In this document: positions 42,901-53,900 of the stretch, piece by piece
How positions within the stretch are numbered: the first letter of the stretch is position 1
Layout: every line of letters begins with the position of its first letter
DNA from: Collimonas humicola
GTDB taxonomy: Bacteria > Pseudomonadota > Gammaproteobacteria > Burkholderiales > Burkholderiaceae_D
Length of the DNA: 64,000 nucleotides
Direction: 5' to 3'
NCBI RefSeq assembly: GCF_018304945.1
Contig: NZ_JAGQEE010000001.1
Coordinates: 744,001 to 808,000 of the forward strand
Translations under genes and position numbers: made by a program
Notes under the pieces: generated by a model
The model's database searches: none
What the model was told of the DNA's origin: nothing
The model's input: the letters and a program-made list of their open reading frames with translations, nothing else

Positions 42901-44839
42901 CGACGGTAACGCGATGGGAAGATATGCCGAGCAATATCTTTACGACGCAGTGGGAAACATCCTCGCCATGCAGCACCACGGCAGCGATCCCACCCAGCCC
43001 GGCTGGAAACGCATTTACACCTACCAAGAAAGCAGTCCGCTGGAAAGCGGGCAATCGAATAACCGCTTAAGCAGCACGCTATCAAATGCCCAAACCGGCA
43101 GCACGGCCGCAGCTTATCGTTATGAAGGTTTGGCCGGCTTGCACGGCAACATCACGGCCATGCCGCATTTGCCATTGATGCAATGGGATTACCGTGACCA
43201 GCTGCAAGCCAGCGCGCAACAGATCGCCCACCACGGCGCGCCGGAGACCACTTGGTACGTCTACGACGCCGGCGGACAGCGGGTACGCAAGGTGACGACC
43301 CGCTACGCACCGGCCGGGCAGCCATCGCTGCGCTGGAAAGAGAGAATTTATCTCGGCGGTTTCGAAATCTACCGGGAATACAAAAACGACGGCGACACCA
43401 TCGACCTGGAACGCGAAACCTTGCATATCATGGATGACAAGCAGCGTGTAGCGCTGATAGAAAGCCGGACGCAAGGCGATGACGGCTCTCCGCTGCAACT
43501 GATGCGATATCAATTCAACAATCATCTTGGTTCCTCCTGCCTGGAGCTGGATCAACAGGCTCGGATCCTCACCTACGAAGAATATACGCCCTACGGAAAT
43601 TCCTCATATCTGGCGGTGCGCGGTCAGGTAGACACTGCAAAACGCTACCGGTATACCGGCCAGGAACGGGACGAAGAAAACGGTTTCTATTATCATGGCG
43701 CGCGTTACTACGCGCCATGGCTGGGGCGCTGGATAAATTGCGATCCAGCCGGCATAACGGCGAGCCCCAATCTGTATGCATATGCTTCAAACACTCCGAC
43801 CAGGCGGATCGATCCAAGCGGACTGGACGACGACGAACCAGGCTGGTTCAGCAGCCATCTGGGACCGTCATCGCCGTTTGCGCAATACCTGGTGCATGGC
43901 GATTACGTCGGCAGCTCGATTCTGCAAGATGACAGCAAACTCCAGACGGCCCAGCATGTAGCAGAAGGCATCGCGCTCGGGGCGGCAACCATTGCCACAG
44001 CGGGCCTGGCGCTGGAAGTGGTCGGCGGCGCAGCGGTAGTTGTCGGCGGCACCGAGGCGACCATAGCGACCACTGCGGTGGTGGGTGGCACGGAGGCTAC
44101 CGTAGCAACCACTGCGGTGGTCGGCACTGAAGCCACCTTGGCAACTACTGCGGTCGTAGGTACAGAGGCCACCGTGGCCACCACCGCAGTAGTGGGCACC
44201 GAAGCCACCGTAGCAACCACGGCAGTGGTCGGCACCGAAGCCACCGTGGCAGGCACGACGGCCACCGGCCTGACAACCGCACAAGCAACCGGCCTCACCA
44301 CTGCGGCAACCACCGCCGGCTACGCTGCCAATACGCCTGCAGGGCAGCAGCTTATCCAGGAAGCTGGCGAAGTCGTCGAAAGCATCGGTCCCGCGCTGGA
44401 AAATGAAGCCCAGGTAATCAGCCAGGAGGTGCAGTCGCTCGCGCCGCGCCTGTCCAGCAGCGTGCCGCAACTTTCCAATGTGACTATTCAATCCAGTTCC
44501 ACCTTCACGGCGCAAGAGACGCAGGCTGCTCAAACCGCAAAAGACGTGTTTCTGAATAACCGGGATCCGCAAAGCGCCAGCAGGGCTGGCACCGCCTTCC
44601 ACGACGCGATGGGCGCGGCGGCGCGGGGCATCGACCTGGTGCGCGGGCCGCTGGAAATCGAATTGAAGACGCATTGGGGAAACATGATGGACCAGGGAAT
44701 GCTTACCAAGGCGTCCGAACAATCGCTCCGCTACAGCCAGCAATTCCAGGCGGAAACCGGCTTGGTGCCGATCAGGATGGTGATCCATTATTTCCTTAAT
44801 CCGGCATTTGGCGACAGTGTCAAAGTAGTAACGCACTAA
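36950..44839 (+). CDS. Fused Tc toxin TcB-TcC protein with C-terminal effector
   Basis: 2629 aa. The SpvB-like N domain (about 20-350) has KGGGAIRGIDEKFNANPVTG and GPQLSLSYDSGSGNGCFGMG. TcdB middle domains and FG-GAP-like repeats follow (MSGDGLSDIVRIRNGDICYW). Rhs/YD repeats cover about 1650-2230. The Rhs core (about 2230-2293) has RYTGQERDEENGFYYHGARY and ends near RRIDPSGLDDDE. B and C subunits are usually separate, about 1470 and 960 aa; here they are one chain. After the core come about 335 unfamiliar residues: a VVGTEATVATTA repeat tract and a C-terminal domain with FHD at 2550-2552 and EIELK at 2569-2573, the presumed effector. It would form the cocoon that docks on TcA. TcA follows 77 bp later. 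Confidence 0.93.
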   Translation: MAADTAASDGEADSDPPQPGITPPQLSIPKGGGAIRGIDEKFNANPVTGTGSLTLPLPLSPGRSGFGPQLSLSYDSGSGNGCFGMGWNASLPMISRRTDKGIPRYYDSHDEHAADAGTECGQSRQPDIFVLSGAEDLVPVLQCDGNGRWQPDELERDGYCIQRYRPRIEGLFAQIERWTRIADGDIHWRSISKDNTLTLYGIDPASRIADPANPARIFSWLICRSFDNKGNAIIYDYAAVDEDLAVAGSNERNRQRSANRNIKRIRYGNRVPLLEHSDLHPAGWMFELVFDYGEGHYREQPPDRDGRIFAQAGDSASDSAAIRKDPFSSYRAGFEVRQYHLCRRVLMFHHFPQELGVASCLVRSMGFEYHEKAIGSFITKIQLCGHKLEQQSREPAQQQRYLTRSLPPLTLAYTASPLEDPEFEGFRLQEVSPDNLLGLAGGIDGSANRWLDLDAEGIPGVLSAQEAAWFYKPNLGDGRFGLTQVVPARPALATLDAAGASNTSQMLMDVTGEGTLDLVALAPPDLGLAGFHGRTMDAGWEGFRPFRAFPVRDWQDPNLRFVDLTGDGVADVLVTEDNAFTWHPSLQRSGFGPGLRIAAPLDEEAGPRIVFADLEQSIYLADMSGDGLSDIVRIRNGDICYWPNLGYGRFGAKITMDNAPHFDTPDLFDQNRIRLADTDGGGTADILYLAKDGVRVFLNQAGNSWSDARLLRGFPAVDNVASITVTDFLGRGTACLLWSSPLLHDAGRQLRYVDLMCGQKPHLLVRANNNLGAETRLEYASSTEFYLADKSAGTPWITRLPFPVHVVKRVETYDYVSRNRFVSRYSYHHGFYDGVEREFRGFARVDQCDTEEFATLTESDQFPAAANLDAASNVPPILTKTWFQTGAFLHGKHISQQLAHEYYREGDGMHGEARLSEQQAQAMQLSDTVLPQHLTTEEAREACRSLKGAMLRQEVYALDGSAAASRPYAVTDNNYTIRLVQPRQRNRHAVFFTHARESFNFNYDRKLYRIDDQTDNNLHADPRIAHGVTLAVDNYGNVLRSVAIAYGRRFPDLSPQLTQADRDKQARILLTFTENSYTNAVHEADAYRAPLPCKAQLFELINVKPERCLADITNFFSFDEIARQVARAGDGEHDLPFEDWQALGAKDDAPYRRLLKQSRNVYRSNRLDRLLPVGTLESLALPGESYTLAFTPGLLATTFTRPVRTDPTTAQIVGEQPTSLLPEPAAVLGSKAPDGGAYVDAEKNGCWWIPGGKIFFHPDPDATAAAELIQARQHFFLPRRFENPFGHSSLADFDSHDLLATRTVDALGNIASAKNDYRVLRPQVITDANGNRSEVAFDALGAVTGAAVMGKISENIGDSLAGFQADLTTAECERFYADPKGTFATEILAEASARTIYDPERFCRTQQPAYSATLSRATHASDLAAGQQSQMQVGFSYADGFGREIQKKIEAEDGPVIAGGADVGSRWITDGWTIFNNKGKPVRQYESFFDDTHGFKFGKLAGVSSVLFYDPMQRVVATLHPNHSFEKNKFDPWRQESWDVNDTVLISHPEDDPDIGAFFKRLPEFDYLPSWYDYRILGAFGHEEQNAARKAAMHAATPGVSHADALGRMMLNIAHNRSPAPFTSLLSTAVKEKSAEEDAAIEAFFASRTHFDIQGNQREVTDANGRIVVRYDYDLCGNHLHQASMDAGERWLLNDVTNKAIRAWDSRAHQFRTAYDALRRPTDSFLREGAGEELLIERTEYGESWDNPLKHNLRGRSVQVFDQAGVVTSDDYDFKGNLLNNRRRLACEYRNALDWNRAVALEKAAYTSHTRYDAYNRPILLISPDGSIVSAAYNKNSLVERVEARLRGSAEATIFVKHIAYNAKGQRTVIEYGNGTSTSYDYDTLSFRLTRLQTRRDAALPGDACQLQKLHYTFDPAGNITHIRDDAQQLAYFRNHVARPSNDYTYDAIYRLIEGSGREHLGQTGEGFLHSHDDGLRSGLPQPGDGNAMGRYAEQYLYDAVGNILAMQHHGSDPTQPGWKRIYTYQESSPLESGQSNNRLSSTLSNAQTGSTAAAYRYEGLAGLHGNITAMPHLPLMQWDYRDQLQASAQQIAHHGAPETTWYVYDAGGQRVRKVTTRYAPAGQPSLRWKERIYLGGFEIYREYKNDGDTIDLERETLHIMDDKQRVALIESRTQGDDGSPLQLMRYQFNNHLGSSCLELDQQARILTYEEYTPYGNSSYLAVRGQVDTAKRYRYTGQERDEENGFYYHGARYYAPWLGRWINCDPAGITASPNLYAYASNTPTRRIDPSGLDDDEPGWFSSHLGPSSPFAQYLVHGDYVGSSILQDDSKLQTAQHVAEGIALGAATIATAGLALEVVGGAAVVVGGTEATIATTAVVGGTEATVATTAVVGTEATLATTAVVGTEATVATTAVVGTEATVATTAVVGTEATVAGTTATGLTTAQATGLTTAATTAGYAANTPAGQQLIQEAGEVVESIGPALENEAQVISQEVQSLAPRLSSSVPQLSNVTIQSSSTFTAQETQAAQTAKDVFLNNRDPQSASRAGTAFHDAMGAAARGIDLVRGPLEIELKTHWGNMMDQGMLTKASEQSLRYSQQFQAETGLVPIRMVIHYFLNPAFGDSVKVVTH
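44036..44262 (+). repeat. 36-39-bp tandem repeats inside the TcC-type C terminus
   Basis: Six consecutive units encode VVGGTEATIATTA or VVGTEATVATTA (two of 13, then four of 12 residues, the last diverging). They sit between the Rhs core and the C-terminal domain and look like a flexible, alanine/threonine/valine-rich linker. Confidence 0.85.
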
Positions 44840-44860
44840 GATTATTTAAAAGAAGGAAAA

Positions 44861-44905
44861 ATGCCCACGCACGCCATAGAAATTTGTTGGGCGCCACACC
44901 TGTAA
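44861..44905 (+). CDS. Possible 14-codon leader peptide before the TcA gene
   Basis: ATG 44861 is preceded by AAGAAGGAAAA, a good ribosome site, and encodes MPTHAIEICWAPHL. Its TAA stop (44903-44905) overlaps the AAAGGAG ribosome site of the TcA gene. This could couple translation from the BC gene to TcA or act as a leader. It may be coincidence. Confidence 0.3.
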   Translation: MPTHAIEICWAPHL

Positions 44906-44916
44906 AGGAGTCAGTC

Positions 44917-47900
44917 ATGTCTGCCTTGATCGCCATCCGGCTTCACCCCGACAAACCAACCCAGGGGGTTACTTTCATCAGCTGGCTGGCCGGACTGGTC
45001 ATCAATGTGTACGACCTCAATGTCGGCGATCCGAAAACCGGGCAACTGATCGGTTCCGCCACGTATGTCGCGCCGCCGGGACCGCCGTGGATTCCAGATC
45101 CCTCCACCGGTATCGTGCAGCACTTCACCACGCTGCCTCTGATTCAACCAGAAGCAGTAGCAACGGCGGTCATCCAGATTAACGAACCTGCCGGTTACAA
45201 AGAATATGTCTCGCCAGATCTGCGCATAGAAATCGTGCGCGGCGCAACCACCGTCATCGATGGCACGTTGTACTACGACGTCCAGACCAGCCCCGGGCCG
45301 CTGCCGCCTGCCATCGCCTTCCCCAGCATGTCTGCAGCGCTCTACCTGCAATTGCCGCATCCGATTGGTGCCGGCCTGGCGAACGTAGACATCGGCAGCG
45401 ACGGTGCGCCGCCCAATTTCAAAGCCTTGAAAGATGCTGTCAACCTGGTGCTGGCGGCGGATCAGGGGCCAGTCCCGGCGCTGGATGCGCTCAAGCCGGA
45501 ACAAGCCAGGCACATCGCATACGAAATCGTTTGGGGGCCGCAAGATCCGTTGCCGGATATACCCGCGTTCTCTCCGCCATCGACCTGGGATGCCATCGGC
45601 GCGATGTATACGTTTGAAGCCAATGACGGCGCACTGACCAATCCGCTGGAACAAAACCGGCAACAGTTCGAAGGCAACCTCAACAGCTATTACGCCACCC
45701 ATAACGCCAAGGTCGACAGCTTGGCCCGCTACATCTACGCTCTCAGCGCGGCAGTCGCGTGCGAAGCCAGCAGCACCGCCGCCGCCTCGGCCATGCTGGA
45801 TTTTCCGGTATATCCCGGCGGCCCCCACGTCGGCACCACCATCAGTACTGCGCAGGTGCTGCTGGTCGACGGCAGCGGCGGCAGCGGGCCGCTGGTGCCG
45901 GCATTCACGGTCCCGGCGGAATACTTCTACGTACTGGGCGCGCAATTATCGATACAGCTCAACGCCAGCCAGCGTTTCCTGATGGCCGTGCGCGACAACC
46001 AGGAACGGCTGCTGCCGGTGCTCACCAGCGCGCTCGACAGCGGCATCGTCAATCCAGCCCCCGCCATCAACCCGGCGCAGGCGGTACGCCGGCTCGATGC
46101 CTTGCAGCCGGCGTCCGGCACGGTCGCGCCGTCATGCAAGCTCGATGCAAGCGTACTGCCGCTGGTCAACGACTGGCTGGCCTTTCCCAGCGCCGCCGCC
46201 TGGCGCAACTACGCACCCGGCGACGACGCCGTCAAATTCTGGACGCCAGAGCTGACCGCCCAACCGGCGCCTTACCTGCAATTGGTGCTGTGCGCCCTGA
46301 CCCTCGGTTTCCAGCCGCTGATGGCCGCCATCGCGGCGCTGCCGGTCGCCACGGTGGCAGCCCTGGCGGCGTTGTCGGCAACCCAATGGGAAAATTTGTT
46401 CAGCAATACCGCCCTGCTGCCGCCATTCACCGCCCCCGGCACGCCAGCGGCGCGGATAGCGGCGTTTATCCGGCGCGTGCAAAAATTCTTCGATATGGAC
46501 CCCAGCCTCGGCGCCATGCCGAGCGCGGCCGCGGGCGCGGCGCCGATACTGGCATTGCCGACGGTCGATCTTATCGGCGAATTTGTCGTGCAGTATGTCG
46601 CGTTGACCGGCCCGTTCACATTCGGCGCCGCAGCGCTTGACGACACTGCGGTCGATGGCGCGGTACAGCTGGTCTTGCCGGGCGATCCCGCGGCGCAAGC
46701 CTGGCTGAATCAGCGCGTGCATGTGATCAACAGCCTGTGCCAGCTGGCCGGAGTGGCTTCCAATGTCATGCCGCCGGCGCCCAGCCTGGCGTTCTCCGTG
46801 GCCGAGGCGCTGTATGCGCGCGGCTTCACCAGCGCCGACGATGTCCTGCCGCTCAGCCTGGACGATTTCAGCGACGCCTTGCGCGGCACGGTAGCGTTCG
46901 ACCAGGCCGCGCTGATCTACGCCAAGGCCGGCGCCGTCGGCCCGCAACCTGCGCCGGCGCCGCAACCGTTCCAGCCGGTCAATCCCGGCGGCCTGGTCAA
47001 TTGCATTCCGCCTTGCTATCTGTCGCCGCTTGGACCGGTGGAATACCTGCATGAATTGCTGGCGCTGTCCGAAGCCTCGACTTGCCGCGATCCTGCCGCC
47101 GCGCCTCCCAAAGGGAAAATCACGCTGGGCGACGCTGTCGCCGCCCGCCGCGGCGACTTGGGCAGCCTGAAGGTCAGCGCCGCCAACGCCGAAACGCAGC
47201 TGCCCTTGATCGACATCGTCAATGAAAACCTGGAGCATCTCGCCGCCATCGTCCCGGCCACGCCGCAAGGCGCGGTGTACGACACCGCCAGCGGCCATCT
47301 CGGCCATCACAAGTTATGCATGACGGCCGGCCAAGGCCAGGATCATGATCAGGACGATTGCCACCAGGCCTGCCAGTTGCTGGAGGCCTTGCCGGAACAT
47401 TCAGCGCCGGCGGTGCCGGTCGCTCAACCGGTCGCCTACGACAAACTTAAACTGGATTTTTCGGCGCCCGGCCTGCCCTACTCCGAGCCATTGGATATCT
47501 GTCGCAGCTACCTGGAACAGGCAGGCACCTGCCGTTTCGAAACGATGCGCACCTTCCGCCAGGAAATCACCGAGTTCGCACTCGACCCGAGCCTGGCTGC
47601 GCCGGCCTTCCAAAGCCATTTGTGGCGCTATCCGGTGCGCATCGACACTGCGATCGAATACCTGGGCATCAATCCCGAGGAATATGCCCTGCTCTTCACC
47701 CAGGATATCGCCGAGGTGCCTACGCCTGGCCGCCTGCTGCTATATGAACTGTATGGTTTCGACACCCCCACGCCGGGCGGCGTGGCCTGGACCGCGATCG
47801 CCCTGCAATTGCCGGAATTCCTGAAACGCACCGGCCTCAGCTATTGCGAACTGGTGGAACTGCAGAAATCGATGTGCTTTACGTTTGCGGTTGAGGACCG

Positions 47901-50900
47901 CAGCCGGCAGAGCGCCAATGGCGCCCTGAATAACGCCGACGGCCAACGCGTCAATCCCGACCAGGCCGCCCGCGGCAGGTTGCCGGATTGCGAGCCCTGC
48001 TGCCTGGAGCACTACCTGATTCATTTCCTGAAACCGGCCAGCCAGCAGGACGCCCTGCGCATGCTGGCGGTTTTCCTGCGCTTGTGGCGCAAACTGCAAC
48101 AGGTATGCGGCGCCCGTTACAGCTTTGCGCAGCTGTGCGATATTTGCGAAGTGCTGCAGCTGTTCATCGGCAATGCGATCAATCCGGATTTCATCCGCCA
48201 GCTGACAGCATTCCAGATACTGCGTGACCAGTTCCGCCTGAAGCTGTCCGACGGCAGCCATGCCGCCGGCGCCCATGGCGCCAACCGTACGCATATCCTG
48301 GCCTTGTGGGTGGGCAGCGGCGCGGCCAAATGGAACTGGGCGCTCGATCAGCTGGTCGAGCATATCCAGCAATTCGCCAAGCGCCATTACACGCATGCCG
48401 ACCGCAGCAAGCACAGGCGCGATCCGCAATTCATCAAGCTGCTGAAGGCCAATTTCGATCCGCTGTCGAAGCTGGCCGGATTCGATCCCGGCAACCCGAC
48501 CGATACCTGGCACAGCAAGCCGGCTGCCACCTTGCGGTTCGCCGAAGTGCTGGCCAAGATCACGGGTTCGCAGTTCGGCATCGGCGAAATCCTGTATCTG
48601 TTCAGCGCCGACGACCATCTCGACGGCGACGATCCCTTCCCCCTGCAAGACAGCAATGAAGCGCAGGATTCGCCATTGGCATATCCTGACGACGACAGTC
48701 ATCACGACCTGTGGCAGCTGCGGCATAAATTGCTGGAAGCCGATATCGGCGAAGAAGACGAGCACAAATGGAGCTGGCATCGGATAGAGGCCGCTTTGCG
48801 CAACGAGTTCGGCTACCAGGTCGCCGCCGGCGATCCCGATTATCTGGCATCGCTGGGACAACACTTCTTCCCCGGCATACTGGAACACAGCGGTACCGCG
48901 GTGACGGCGGCTGAACGCCAATACCGCACCCCTCTAGTGGCGCCTTCCGCGGCCATGTGGAATCTCCCGCCCGACGGGCCTTTCCGCTTCGACGGCGCCA
49001 GTTCCGAATTATGGACCCAGCTGCCGCTGCAAGACCAGGCCGTCATCGACAAGCTGCAGCATCTGCGCGACCTGACGGCGAGCGAGCAATTGGCGGTGCA
49101 GAACCTGTACCACATGCCGCGGGTCGACCTGGCGACGTTTGCCTGTCTCTTCCCGGATTTCAGCGCGGCCGAAAAACACTTGATAGAAGAACATGACGAA
49201 GAGCAGCGCTGGGCCTGGTTCCGGCGCCAGTTCGCCCTGACCTACCGGCGCTGCCACCTGATCGCCGAGCATCTGGCGCAGCATGTGGCCGCGGTCACCG
49301 GCGAAGAATGGCAAGATGCGGCCAGCGGACTGGCGGCCGCCTGGCTGATACTGAAACGCCTGTACGCCGACGGCAACCTGGCCCTGGGCAGCTGGGAAGC
49401 CGACAGCGGCGTCACGCCGCCCGTAACCTGGACGCCGCCGCCGAGCGGCGGCAGTTTCGCCGCCTTGCTGGGCCTGACCGGCACCGGCCTGCTCGGCGAG
49501 TTCAGGCGCGCCGACGGTCCGTCCACGCCGCCGGTGTGGCGCGAGATGCGCGGTCCGATGAGTGCTTTCGACCATGAAAAAAATCGGCGCAACGCGCCGG
49601 CCCCGACCATATTGCCGGCAATGGACCTGGATCTGAGTCCTGCGCAATTGAAATATGTTGTGGTGCGCAATGGTTTCGCCGTGCAGGATCAGCATGGCAG
49701 GGACCTGGGCGGCGCGGAAAGTTTCGGCGTCGACTGGTCGGGCATATTGCTGGTCGACGAGGATGGCAAATACACCTTCAGCGCCGGCGCTCCCACGCCG
49801 GACGGCGAACAGCCCGACCTGGAACGCGCGCAGCACTGCCACTGGCGGGTTACGCTCAGCCGCGGCCAGAAGAACTGGGTCGTGCTGCATCACCGCTGGC
49901 ATGACAGCCATCATCCGCACGAGCGCCATGGCCAGGCCGATTCGGCATTGCACCTGAAACGCGGCGCCTACAATATCGTGGTCGAATTCATCCAGCCCGC
50001 TGCGGATTTCTCTAAAGCCGACGACCTGCATCCCCAGCACACCGGTTTCCAGGTGAAGTATTGCGGCGCCGACACCCATGACCGGCCCGAAGCCCTGCCG
50101 CTACGCCGCCTGTTCCGCGAGGAGGCGGACCAGCGCCTGGACCACGCGGTCAAATTCCCGGACAACAGCAAATACTGCAGCGCCGCGCTATTTTTGCAAT
50201 TGCGCTACGCCAGCAGCTTGCGCGACATCCGCCGCACCTATCAGCGCGCCTTCAAGGCCTTGCTGTTTACCCATCGCTTCGGCTTGTCCGGCCGGTCCTC
50301 GAAAACCTACCAGCAATCCGAACTTGGCTACATGCTGGACCACGCCGCGCTGTTTGCCGGCGTCAGCTTCTATCGCAATCCGCCGCCGGCTGGAGCGTTC
50401 ATGCGCCACGCCGCCGATTTCGACTTCAACCTGCTACCGCTGAAAGACTTTTATCACTCGCCGGCGGCCAGCCAGGATCAACGGGTTGCCCCCAGCGTCC
50501 AGCGCGAACAGGCCTGGTTCGATAACTGGGAACGGCTGTTCGATTACAGCTGCATGCGGCACGAGCGCGAAAAGGCCATAGAACGGCCGGCCTGGCTGCT
50601 ATTTGAAGAAGCGCTGGAAAAGCAGCCGGACAATCCGGCCCAGCTATTGCGCCACCTTGACGTCGATGCGCTCCATGCAAGCCTGGTGTTGAACTACTTC
50701 CAGAGTCAAGCCACGCCTGTCCGCGCGCTCGGCACCACCGACCTGGAGGACGACCGCTGGAGTGTGCGCGTCTGGCACGGCGACCGTTGGGTCAGGCAGC
50801 TGGTGCGGCACTTCACGCCGCGTCATATCGGCGCCGCCCAACCCGATCTGTGGGCGGCCGACGATCCCGGCCAGGCCTTGCCGGGCCAGGCCGCAAGCGG

Positions 50901-53900
50901 CGACGCCAACCTGGTGCGCTTCATTGACGACGGTTACCTGGAAAACCACGAGCCGCGCCGCTATGCCGACCTTCAGCGCCTCAACGACCAGCTGCGCGTG
51001 CGCGCCCGCGCCGCTCTGCTGGCCTACCTGTGCGGCATGCAGCGCGTAGCGCTGCCGTGGGGCGACCATGCCCGCGGCGCCAAGGACCTGAGCGCCTTGC
51101 TGCTGCTGGACGTCGAAAGCGGCTGTTGCGAACGCGCCAGCCGCATCGAAGAAGCCGTCACAGCGGTACAGAATTTTGTGCAGCGCGCGCGGCTGGGATT
51201 GGAAGGCAACTGGCTGGCCGGCGCCGCTTTCGTGCAGCTATGGAAACACGAATTCGCCTCGTACCGGACCTGGGAAAAATGCAAATGCAGGAGCCTGTAC
51301 AAGGAAAACTGGATCGACTGGGACGAACTGCAGCAGGCACGCAAGATTGAGGCTTTTCAATTCCTTGAGCAGAAATTGCGCCGTTCGACGCTTACCATCG
51401 CCGAGCCGGGCGGCCTCGAATATTGGCCGGAAACATTGCCGCCGGCCCATCCTGCAGTCAAATTCCTGCAAAAGCGCGACGCCTCTGCATTGCGCCTGCT
51501 GCAGCCGCCGCGAGAAGGCCTGGGCGTATCTGGCACGCCGGAACGCGACGCCAGGCCAAGCTGGCTTGCGCCTGATACCGGAGCGGCAGCAACGCTGCCG
51601 CCAACCGGCGGCGGCAACCATAATCCCGCTGGCGTAGGCGTATCGGCCAGCGCCAGTGCGGTCACGCTGAATGACAAGCTGCCGTTCTGGATCCAGGCGG
51701 CGATCCGCCTCGGCATCAAGTTCGTGCGGCTGGCGGCGGGCGGCATACCGCCGGCCGCAGCGGAGTTTCATGCCAGCGATTTTCATGAAGAGCCGGGGTG
51801 CTGCAACGAATGCGGCTGCATTCATCCGCCGCTGGTGGATGAATATTATTTCTGGCTGGCCCCCGCGCAAATTTTCAACACGCCGCCGCAGGATGCATAT
51901 TACGACCCGACCCAGCAAGCCTCGCCGCGCTGGCATGACGATCAAGCCCTGCCGACGCTGCTCGACTGGAAATCGGCTGCAGCCACCCAGCTGGCCTGGT
52001 GCCGCGTGCACAACGGTGAATTCAGGCAGCCTCGGCGCAGCGACGGCCTGGTACAGCTGACGCCCGGCACCGAGCCGGATCTCGCCTATGTCGGCCGGGT
52101 CGGCGATTCACTGACATTCGCGGTGAGCAACGGTATTGTCCCGGCCGGCTACAACGGCAGCGACGCTCCCGGCTTCCGCTATGACATGGCGGACGACGAC
52201 TGCCTCGCGCTGCCGCTGGTGGCGGACCCGGCGGCCGTGGCAAGTCCCTATCCTGCAGGTTTGCCGGCCTATCCCTATTTCGCCTACGTCGAGCCTGGCG
52301 ACCGCCTGTTTCCGGCATCTCTGTTCAGCCCGGCGCTGGCGGTCGCCGGCGTGCTGCGTTGCCATTGCCGCTTCGAACCGGCGCTCAAATGGTACCAGCT
52401 GGTCAACAATCCGCTGCAGGTCGACAACAGCTGGGTGCATTGCTCAGGCGATAGCGACCGCCAGCCGCCCGCCAATGTGCCGCCGGTCACCAGCCTGCCG
52501 CCTGGCGATGTCGCGCCCGGCATAGCGGCGCTGGAAACCGCCGCCCCCGCACGTGACGCAACTCCGCTTGCCGTCGCCGAGGCGAGCGCGGCAGACACCA
52601 CGCCCGGCGGCGCCGGCGTCAGGCCGCCGGCGGCAATGTGCTGCGACAGCACCCATATCTCGGCCGAAGTCGCGCGCGACCGCTCGATCCTGCTGCACTA
52701 TCTGGAAACCCTGGTGGAATGGTCGCAGGCCCTGCTGCGCCAGAATTCGCGCGAATCGGCGCAGCAAACGCGGCTGGTGCTGGACACGGCGGCGACCATC
52801 CTCGGCCCCTGTCCGCGCGTGCTGCTCAACCATGCGCCGCCGCCAAGCCAGACGGTGGCCGTTTTCAAACCCTTGATTCCGCCGCTTAATCCGCGCCTGA
52901 TGGAGTTGTATTGCCATGTCAAAGACGGCCTGGCGCTGGTGCATCGCTGCCTGAGCGATACCCGCCTGCGCAACGCCGATGCCTGCGGCAGCTGCAGCGC
53001 CCCTTATTTTGGCCAGGCCCCATGCCGCTGCGCCACGCTGGAACAGCACTGCGGCTGCGAAGCGATGCAGGAGGCCATCTGCGACGATGACGAATGGTGC
53101 CGCCCCCACAGTCCTTACCGCTATGTCTATCTGCTGCAGAAGGCCCAGGAGGCCAGTTCCCGGGTACGCGAACAGGGTGCGGCCCTGCTGTCGGCGTTCA
53201 GCAATGGCGACGCCGAATACCTGGCGGCGATGCGCAGCCGCCATGAAACGCAGCTGGCCGACCTGACCATCAAAGTGCGGCAAGACCAATGGCGCGACGC
53301 CGAGTGGCAAGTGCAGGCGCTGGAGAAAACCAAGGAAGTCAGTCAAACCAACCGGCGTTATTACAAGCACCTGATCGATGTCGGCCTGAACAACGGCGAG
53401 CTGAACTATCAAAGCAACACCAACTCATCGCTCGACCTGCGCTCGTCGGCGATCCCGATTGAAGCCACGGGCGAAGCGATGCGCCTGATCCCGGACCTGT
53501 TCGTCGGCTTTCCCTGCGAAGAGACCTGGCTGCCGCTGGGCACCAAGCTGGGCGAGATGTTCCAGGCCATCGCCCGCATCACCAATGAGTTCGCAGAGAT
53601 TGCCAGCGTCAATGCCGGCCTCGACCTGACCCAGGCCAGCTGGCAGCGGCGGCTGGACGACTGGGTGCACCAGGTGGAGATCCTGGATATCGAAATCGAG
53701 CAGGAGGAAATCCAGATACTGGGCGCCGAACGGCGCCGCAGCGCGGCGCTGGAAGAACTCAACCTGCAGCAAACGCAGCTTGCGCAATCGCGCGAGGTGC
53801 TGGACGCCTTGCGCGACAAATTCACCAACCATGAGCTGTACCTGTATCTGCAAAAGGAAACCGCCGCATTGCATTGGAAGATGTTCGAACTGGCGCGCTA

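Noticed and set aside
36950..44839. Polymorphic Rhs toxin of a contact-dependent or type VI system
   Set aside because: SpvB and TcdB domains at the N terminus and the adjacent TcA gene point to a Tc complex; no PAAR, VgrG or immunity gene is visible.
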